From the NCBI GenBank assembly GCA_021732965.1, contig JAKFVZ010000358.1:1-9601 (forward strand): 9,601 nt of DNA, given 5' to 3'. This DNA is from Reyranella sp. (GTDB lineage Bacteria > Pseudomonadota > Alphaproteobacteria > Reyranellales > Reyranellaceae). Both the position numbers and the translations under genes were made by a program. Positions 6,298 to 9,601 of this stretch are shown piece after piece. Below the pieces are notes generated by a model. It did no database searches, was not told the origin of the DNA, and saw nothing but the letters and a program-made list of their open reading frames with translations. Positions within the stretch are counted from its first letter, which is position 1; every line of letters begins with the position of its first letter.

Positions 6298-6303
6298 CAC
6301 TTA

Positions 6304-6411
6304 CCTCATCCTGAGGAGGCCCGGAGGGCCGTCTCGAAGGATGGGCAACAGGCGAGGTGCGCGTTCCCACCCTTCGAGACGCATCGCTGCGCAATGCTCC
6401 TCAGGGTGAGG
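6304..6411. repeat. Pair of inverted palindromic intergenic repeats (REP/BIME-like)
   Basis: Two units of about 42-46 bases face each other: 6304-6345 and 6366-6411, separated by a 20-base spacer. The second unit read on the minus strand begins CCTCACCCTGAGGAG and ends GTCTCGAAGGGTGGG. The first begins CCTCATCCTGAGGAG and ends GTCTCGAAGGATGGG. Only the centres differ (GGCCCGGAGGGCC, itself a small hairpin, against a longer centre in the second unit). Each unit is itself palindromic: CATCCT (6307-6312) pairs with AGGATG (6338-6343), and CACCCT (6368-6373) with AGGGTG (6403-6408). The whole could fold into one large cruciform or two hairpins. It lies 26 bases past the polA stop, so it may end or stabilise the polA transcript. 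Such dispersed repeats are common in alphaproteobacteria. Confidence 0.85.
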
Positions 6412-6436
6412 TGTCGGGGCGTTTCATAGTCTGTTC

Positions 6437-9358
6437 CTAATGCGCCGCGGCCCAGTTGTCGCCGACGCCGGTTTCGACGACCAGCGGGACGGTGAGCGAG
6501 GCGGCGCCTTCCATGATCTTGCGCGCCACGTCTTTCGTCTTGTCGAGTTCCTTCTCGGGCACCTCGAACAGGAGTTCGTCGTGGACCTGCAGCAGCATCT
6601 TCGCGTTGAGCTTGGCGGCGGTGAGAGCGTCCGGCAGGCGGATCATCGCGCGCTTGATGATGTCGGCGCCGCCGCCCTGCAGCGGCGCATTGATCGCGGC
6701 ACGCTCGGCGAAGGCGCGCATGCCCTGGCTCTTGTCGTGGATGAAGCGCAGGTGGATCTTGCGGCCGAACGGCGTCAGCACGTAGCCGTGCTTGCGTGCG
6801 AATTCCTTGGTCCGGTCCATGTAGTCGCGGATGCCGGGATAACGCTGGAAGTACTTGCCGATATACTCCTTCGCCTCCTGCTGGCCGATACCGAGCTGGT
6901 TGGCGAGGCCGAAGGCCGAGATGCCGTAGATGATGCCGAAGTTGATCGCCTTGGCGCGGCGGCGCATCAGCGGGTCCATGCCCTTCACCGGCACGCCGAA
7001 CATCTCGCTCGCCGTCATCGCATGGATGTCGTCGCCGCGCGCGAAAGCTGCTTTCAGTTCGGGTATGTCGGCGACATGCGCCAGCAGGCGCAGCTCGATC
7101 TGCGAATAGTCGGCGCTCAGGAGCTTGTGACCGGCCTCGGCAATGAAGGCCTGGCGGATCTTGCGACCTTCCTCGCTGCGCACCGGGATGTTCTGCAGGT
7201 TGGGATCGGTCGAGGCGAGGCGGCCCGTGGCGGCGCCGGTCATGTGATACGAGGTGTGGACGCGGCCCGTCCTGGCGTCGACCTGGCGCATCAGCGCGTC
7301 GGTGTAGGTGCCCTTGAGCTTGGCGAGCTGGCGATGCTCCAGGATCTTCACCGGCAGCGGATGGCCTTGCGCGGCGAGATCGTCGAGCACCGAGGCGTCG
7401 GTCGCCCACGAGCCGTTCTTGTTGCGCTTGCCGCCGGGCAGCTTCTGTTCGTCGAACAGGATTTCGCCGAGCTGCTTGGGCGAGCCGACGTTGAACTCGC
7501 GGCCGGCAATCTTGTGGATCTCGCCCTCGAGTTCGGCCAGCCGCTTCTCGAAATCGGCGCTCAGCCCCTTGAGCTTCAAGGCATCGACCTTGATGCCCGC
7601 GCTTTCCATCGAGATCAGAACCGGGATCAGCGGCCGCTCGATCGTCTCGTACATCGAGGTCACGCGCTCCGGGACCAGGCGCGGCTTGAGGCGCGCCCAG
7701 AGCTGCATGGTGACGTCGGCGTCCTCGGCGGCATAGTCGCGCGCCTTGTCGAGCGGCACCTTGTCGAAGGTCACCTGCTTGGCGCCGCTGCCGGCCACGT
7801 CGGAGAACTTGATGGTCTTCTGGCCGATATGCAGCTCCGCCAGCTCGTCCATGCCATGGTTGTTCTTGCCGGCGTCGAGGACGAAGGAGATCAGCATCGT
7901 GTCGTCGACCGGTCCGATCTCGATCCCGTGCCGGCGGAACACAGCCATGTCGTATTTGATGTTCTGGCCGACCTTGAGCACGGCCGGGTCTTCCAGCAGG
8001 GGCTTCAGCTTCTCGATCGCCGTCTTCAGCGGGATCTGGCCGTCGAGCAGCTTGCCGGCATCCTTGTCGCCACCGTCGCCCAGAAGATCGAGCGCGCCCT
8101 GTACGGCGGCGCCGGGGACGCGATGCATCAGCGGCAGGTAGGCCGCCCGGCGGCGCGTCGAGTTGACGTCGCCCCACGGGCCCTCGAGCAAAGCGAGCGA
8201 GACACCGACCAGGCCGGCATTGTTGGAATCGAGTCCGTCGGTCTCGCAGTCGAACGCGACCGTGCCGGCGCGGGTGGCCTCGGCGATCCATTCGTCGAGC
8301 AGCGTCTCGTCCTGGATCAGCTCGTAGTCTGCGGTCGTGAAATCGCGATTGGGCTTCTTCGACGCGGAGGTGGCGGGCGCGGGCGTCGGCTCGGCCTTCT
8401 TTGCGGGCGCGGGCCCGGAGGCCGGCACGACCGGCGCGGTGGCTTCGCCCAGTTCGCTGGTGAAGCGTTGCAGCAGGGTCCTGAACCCTTGCTGCTCCAG
8501 CCACGGCAGCAGCACGTTGGGATCGGGCCGGCGCTTGTCGAAGGAATCGGGATCGGCCGGTGCTGGCACGTCGTCGCGCAAGGTGACGAGCTGCTTGGAG
8601 ATGCGGATCAGCTCGGCATTGTTCTCGAGCGATTCGCGGCGCTTGGGCTGCTTGATCTCCTTGGTGCGCTCGAGCAGCGCTTCGAGGGTGCCGTACTCGT
8701 TGATGAGCTGCGCGGCGGTCTTCACGCCGATGCCCGGCGCCCCCGGCACGTTGTCGGTCGAATCGCCGGCCAGCGCCTGAACGTCGACGACCTTGTCCGG
8801 CGTCACGCCGAACTTCTCGAACACCGCCTCCGGCCCCAGCTTGATCTTCTTGATCGGGTCCATCAGCTCGACGCCCGGCCGCACGAGCTGCATCAGGTCC
8901 TTGTCCGACGAGACGATGGTGCAGGTGCCGCCGGCTTCGAGCGTCATGCGGGCGTAGGTCGCGATCAGGTCGTCGGCCTCGTAGCCGTCGAGTTCGCACA
9001 CCGTGACGTTGAATGCGCGCGCCGCTTCGCGGATCAGGGGGAACTGCGGGATCAGGTCTTCCGGCGGCTCCGGGCGGTTGGCCTTGTACTTGTCGTAGAT
9101 CTTGTTGCGGAAGGTGACGCTGCCCGCGTCGAGGATCATGGCGATGTGATCGATCTCCGGATTGTCCAGCAGATCGGCCACCAGCATGCGGCAGAAGCCG
9201 AACACTGCGTTGATCGGCGTCCCGTCGGGCCGATTCATCGGCGGCAGGCCGTGATAGGCGCGGAACAGGTAGCCCGAGCCGTCGATCAGGTAGAGGTTGC
9301 GGATCGGCTTGTTCTCGCCGTCCGCCGGGGTCGTCGCGGGAGCCTTGGATTTCGCCAT
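6437..9358 (-). CDS. polA: DNA polymerase I
   Basis: The product is 973 residues, close to the usual 900-1000, and all three activities look intact. It fills gaps and removes RNA primers in lagging-strand replication and repairs excised DNA. The 5'-3' exonuclease domain (about 20-290) has LIDGSGYLFRAYHG (Asp26), YEADDLIATYA, SSDKDLMQL and GDSTDNVPGAPGIG. An Ala/Pro-rich linker at about 310-345 follows. The 3'-5' proofreading domain (about 350-550) keeps its metal ligands, with Asp370 and Glu372 in FDCETDGLD, then GQNIKYD and AAEDADV. The polymerase domain has motif A SADYSQIELR with Asp750, motif B RRRAKAINFGIIYG, and motif C VHDELLFEV with Asp927. The ATG at 9358 is chosen; a TTG six bases upstream is possible, and neither has a clear Shine-Dalgarno. 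The gene is divergent from the next gene across 59 bp and is followed by the palindromic repeat pair. Confidence 0.98.
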   Translation of the reverse strand: MAKSKAPATTPADGENKPIRNLYLIDGSGYLFRAYHGLPPMNRPDGTPINAVFGFCRMLVADLLDNPEIDHIAMILDAGSVTFRNKIYDKYKANRPEPPEDLIPQFPLIREAARAFNVTVCELDGYEADDLIATYARMTLEAGGTCTIVSSDKDLMQLVRPGVELMDPIKKIKLGPEAVFEKFGVTPDKVVDVQALAGDSTDNVPGAPGIGVKTAAQLINEYGTLEALLERTKEIKQPKRRESLENNAELIRISKQLVTLRDDVPAPADPDSFDKRRPDPNVLLPWLEQQGFRTLLQRFTSELGEATAPVVPASGPAPAKKAEPTPAPATSASKKPNRDFTTADYELIQDETLLDEWIAEATRAGTVAFDCETDGLDSNNAGLVGVSLALLEGPWGDVNSTRRRAAYLPLMHRVPGAAVQGALDLLGDGGDKDAGKLLDGQIPLKTAIEKLKPLLEDPAVLKVGQNIKYDMAVFRRHGIEIGPVDDTMLISFVLDAGKNNHGMDELAELHIGQKTIKFSDVAGSGAKQVTFDKVPLDKARDYAAEDADVTMQLWARLKPRLVPERVTSMYETIERPLIPVLISMESAGIKVDALKLKGLSADFEKRLAELEGEIHKIAGREFNVGSPKQLGEILFDEQKLPGGKRNKNGSWATDASVLDDLAAQGHPLPVKILEHRQLAKLKGTYTDALMRQVDARTGRVHTSYHMTGAATGRLASTDPNLQNIPVRSEEGRKIRQAFIAEAGHKLLSADYSQIELRLLAHVADIPELKAAFARGDDIHAMTASEMFGVPVKGMDPLMRRRAKAINFGIIYGISAFGLANQLGIGQQEAKEYIGKYFQRYPGIRDYMDRTKEFARKHGYVLTPFGRKIHLRFIHDKSQGMRAFAERAAINAPLQGGGADIIKRAMIRLPDALTAAKLNAKMLLQVHDELLFEVPEKELDKTKDVARKIMEGAASLTVPLVVETGVGDNWAAAH

Positions 9359-9417
9359 GCCCAAGGCCTAGCACGCGGCGCCCTGCGGTGGGAGATGCGC
9401 CGTGATAGGATCGGTGC

Positions 9418-9601
9418 ATGGCTATCGTGCTTTCGGAAAATTTCCGCGCTTTGTTCTACGCACCCTTCTATGCGGCCCATGCCACGGGTGCCTTCGCGCG
9501 GGCGGGTGTCGAGGTCGAGTTGCGGCCCTCGCCCGATCCGCTGGCGGCCGCCGCGGCACTGCGGACCGGCGAAGTCGACGTAATGTGGGGCGGACCGCTG
9601 C
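9418..9601 (+). CDS. ABC transporter substrate-binding protein-like (NMT1/THI5 type), 5' part, cut by the window end
   Basis: The frame opens at the ATG at 9418, with AGGA at 9407-9410 seven bases before it, and stays open to the edge, giving 61 residues. SENFRALFYAPFYAAHATGAF, then a glycine-rich turn into GVEVELRP, and AAAALRTGEVDVMWGGPL match the start of NMT1/THI5-like periplasmic-binding folds (PF09084): a first strand, a helix holding the P-F-Y-A-A motif, a second strand, then a helix ending in the G-E-V-D ligand-side turn. Members bind nitrate, sulfonates, thiamine precursors or other small molecules. No signal peptide precedes the domain, unlike most exported members, so it may be a cytoplasmic enzyme-like member or depend on another export route. 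The substrate is unknown. Confidence 0.8.
   Translation, partial: MAIVLSENFRALFYAPFYAAHATGAFARAGVEVELRPSPDPLAAAAALRTGEVDVMWGGPL

Noticed and set aside
8380..8450. Pro/Ala-rich low-complexity stretch as a separate repeat
   Set aside because: It is the flexible linker of DNA polymerase I between the 5'-3' and 3'-5' exonuclease domains.
6306..9419. A 1037-residue minus-strand frame parallel to polA, ending in the intergenic repeat
   Set aside because: It is a shifted-frame shadow of polA with low-complexity Arg/Ala-rich sequence. Its end comes from the palindromic repeats, which often create false protein tails.
6440..9583. A 1047-residue open frame on the plus strand across nearly the whole polA gene
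   Set aside because: It is antisense to a complete, motif-rich polA. Its composition is dominated by Arg, Ala, Val, Leu and Asp, as expected from reversed GC-biased codons, and it shows no recognisable domain.

Overview
The window is GC-rich, densely coded DNA, most likely from an alphaproteobacterium (Rhodospirillales or Hyphomicrobiales-like, for example a Reyranella- or Bradyrhizobium-type genome). The clues are the strong G/C third-position bias, the gene families present, and an intergenic repeat starting CCTCATCCTGAGGAG and ending GTCTCGAAGGATGGG, a type common in such genomes. The assignment is from memory of sequence style, not from a search.

Region 1 (1-1180, plus strand) holds small envelope genes: a DUF2950 gene interrupted by an in-frame TAA at 53-55, a 73-residue glycine-zipper lipoprotein, and a small exported two-cysteine protein resembling HdeA. 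A perfect 9-bp hairpin has the DUF2950 stop codon as its loop.

Region 2 (1191-5614) is a surface-glycan or lipid-modification module in two divergent arms. The minus arm is a short-chain dehydrogenase followed 6 bp later by a folate-type formyltransferase. The plus arm is two tandem paralogous GT4 glycosyltransferases joined by a 4-bp GTGA overlap. An 81-bp gap between the arms probably holds both promoters. A reductase, a formyl transferase and two sugar transferases side by side suggest synthesis or decoration of a formylated glycan or glycolipid. The substrate cannot be read from the sequence.

Region 3 (5595-9358, minus strand) holds a glutathione S-transferase, whose 3' end overlaps the second glycosyltransferase by 20 bp, and a complete DNA polymerase I (polA) with all three enzymatic domains. 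The 224-bp gap between them carries a 108-bp pair of inverted palindromic repeats just downstream of polA, plus a small perfect inverted repeat upstream of the GST gene.

Region 4 (9418 to the end, plus strand) is the start of a substrate-binding NMT1/THI5-like protein, divergent from polA and cut by the window edge. No tRNA, rRNA, CRISPR array, insertion sequence or phage gene was seen. There is no gene-free stretch longer than 300 bp.
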